From positions 17,691-81,690 of the forward strand of contig CAMDCV010000018.1 in NCBI GenBank assembly GCA_945890645.1: a stretch of DNA of 64,000 bases. The letters run 5' to 3'. Source of the stretch: Akkermansia muciniphila. Lineage in GTDB: Bacteria; Verrucomicrobiota; Verrucomicrobiia; Verrucomicrobiales; Akkermansiaceae. The position numbers and the translations under genes were made by a program. Positions 63,936 through 64,000 of the stretch are shown here, in pieces (position 1 is the first letter of the stretch; each line of letters starts with the position of its first letter). A model generated the notes under the pieces. That model was not told the DNA's origin. It made no database searches and saw only the letters and a list, made by a program, of their open reading frames with translations.

Positions 63936-64000
63936 TTGTAATATGTCGAAGAGCTTTTGCTCCAGCTCACTGCCTTTGTTGGTGATATAGCCCGCTAGGT
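63872..64000 (-). CDS. Possible 3' end of a convergent gene at the window edge
   Basis: On the minus strand an open frame enters from the window edge and runs to a TAA near 63872. It encodes a protein-like stretch (LAGYITNKGSELEQKLFDIL, QSLLRTPDNV). It overlaps the last ~65 bases of the STAND gene, so it may be chance. The rest of the gene would lie outside the window. Confidence 0.2.

Overview
The window looks like chromosomal DNA of a member of the Verrucomicrobiota (PVC superphylum), with mid-range GC overall. Supporting signs are a DUF6797/beta-propeller protein and a PA14-multihaem cytochrome of the type common in that group, a formylglycine-type sulfatase, a PEP-CTERM protein, several very large secreted proteins ending in a 'DPDxDGxxNxxEF...' C-terminal module, and few clear Shine-Dalgarno sites. 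No rRNA, tRNA, CRISPR array or integrase gene was found.

Region 1 (1-15.3 kb) is mostly conserved housekeeping sequence: the end of a DUF6797 protein, nnr (NAD(P)HX repair), a secreted sulfatase, a lipoprotein, purL, lgt, a five-haem-motif cytochrome, pheS and pheT. Region 2 (15.3-21.1 kb) holds a Pro/Ala-rich membrane-anchored protein, a 27-residue hydrophobic peptide ORF, and a run of short unrelated minus-strand genes (secreted, membrane, quinone-oxidoreductase-like and phosphoesterase) separated by imperfect repeats. It resembles a cassette array or other accessory island. Region 3 (21.2-27.4 kb) has tex, a secretin-associated-type protein, and an overlapping pair encoding an ADP-ribosylglycohydrolase-like protein and a flavin oxidoreductase.

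Region 4 (27.5-46 kb) is dominated by secreted proteins: a gene interrupted by two amber codons, a seven-repeat propeller, a PEP-CTERM protein, a 1144-residue adhesin-like protein and a subtilase with a P domain. It also contains a DUF429 protein, an Imm11-like orphan immunity candidate, a probable diadenylate cyclase, and decayed msrBA and DUF2064 genes. Region 5 (45.7-57.8 kb) contains a 1976-residue RHS/YD-repeat protein without the usual C-terminal core, a Calx-beta/hydrolase/PKD gene split by a frameshift, and a GH16 glycosidase.

Region 6 (57.8-64 kb) is the most interesting. A 125/130-bp tandem repeat array is followed by a tightly linked two-gene unit: a SIR2-like-TIR protein, then a membrane-anchored nSTAND1-type ATPase with a long helical-repeat C-terminus. 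The base composition of the second gene falls abruptly at the ATPase/sensor boundary. By architecture this is a candidate NAD-depleting antiphage (abortive-infection) system with an exchangeable sensor. That function is inferred, not shown by the sequence.
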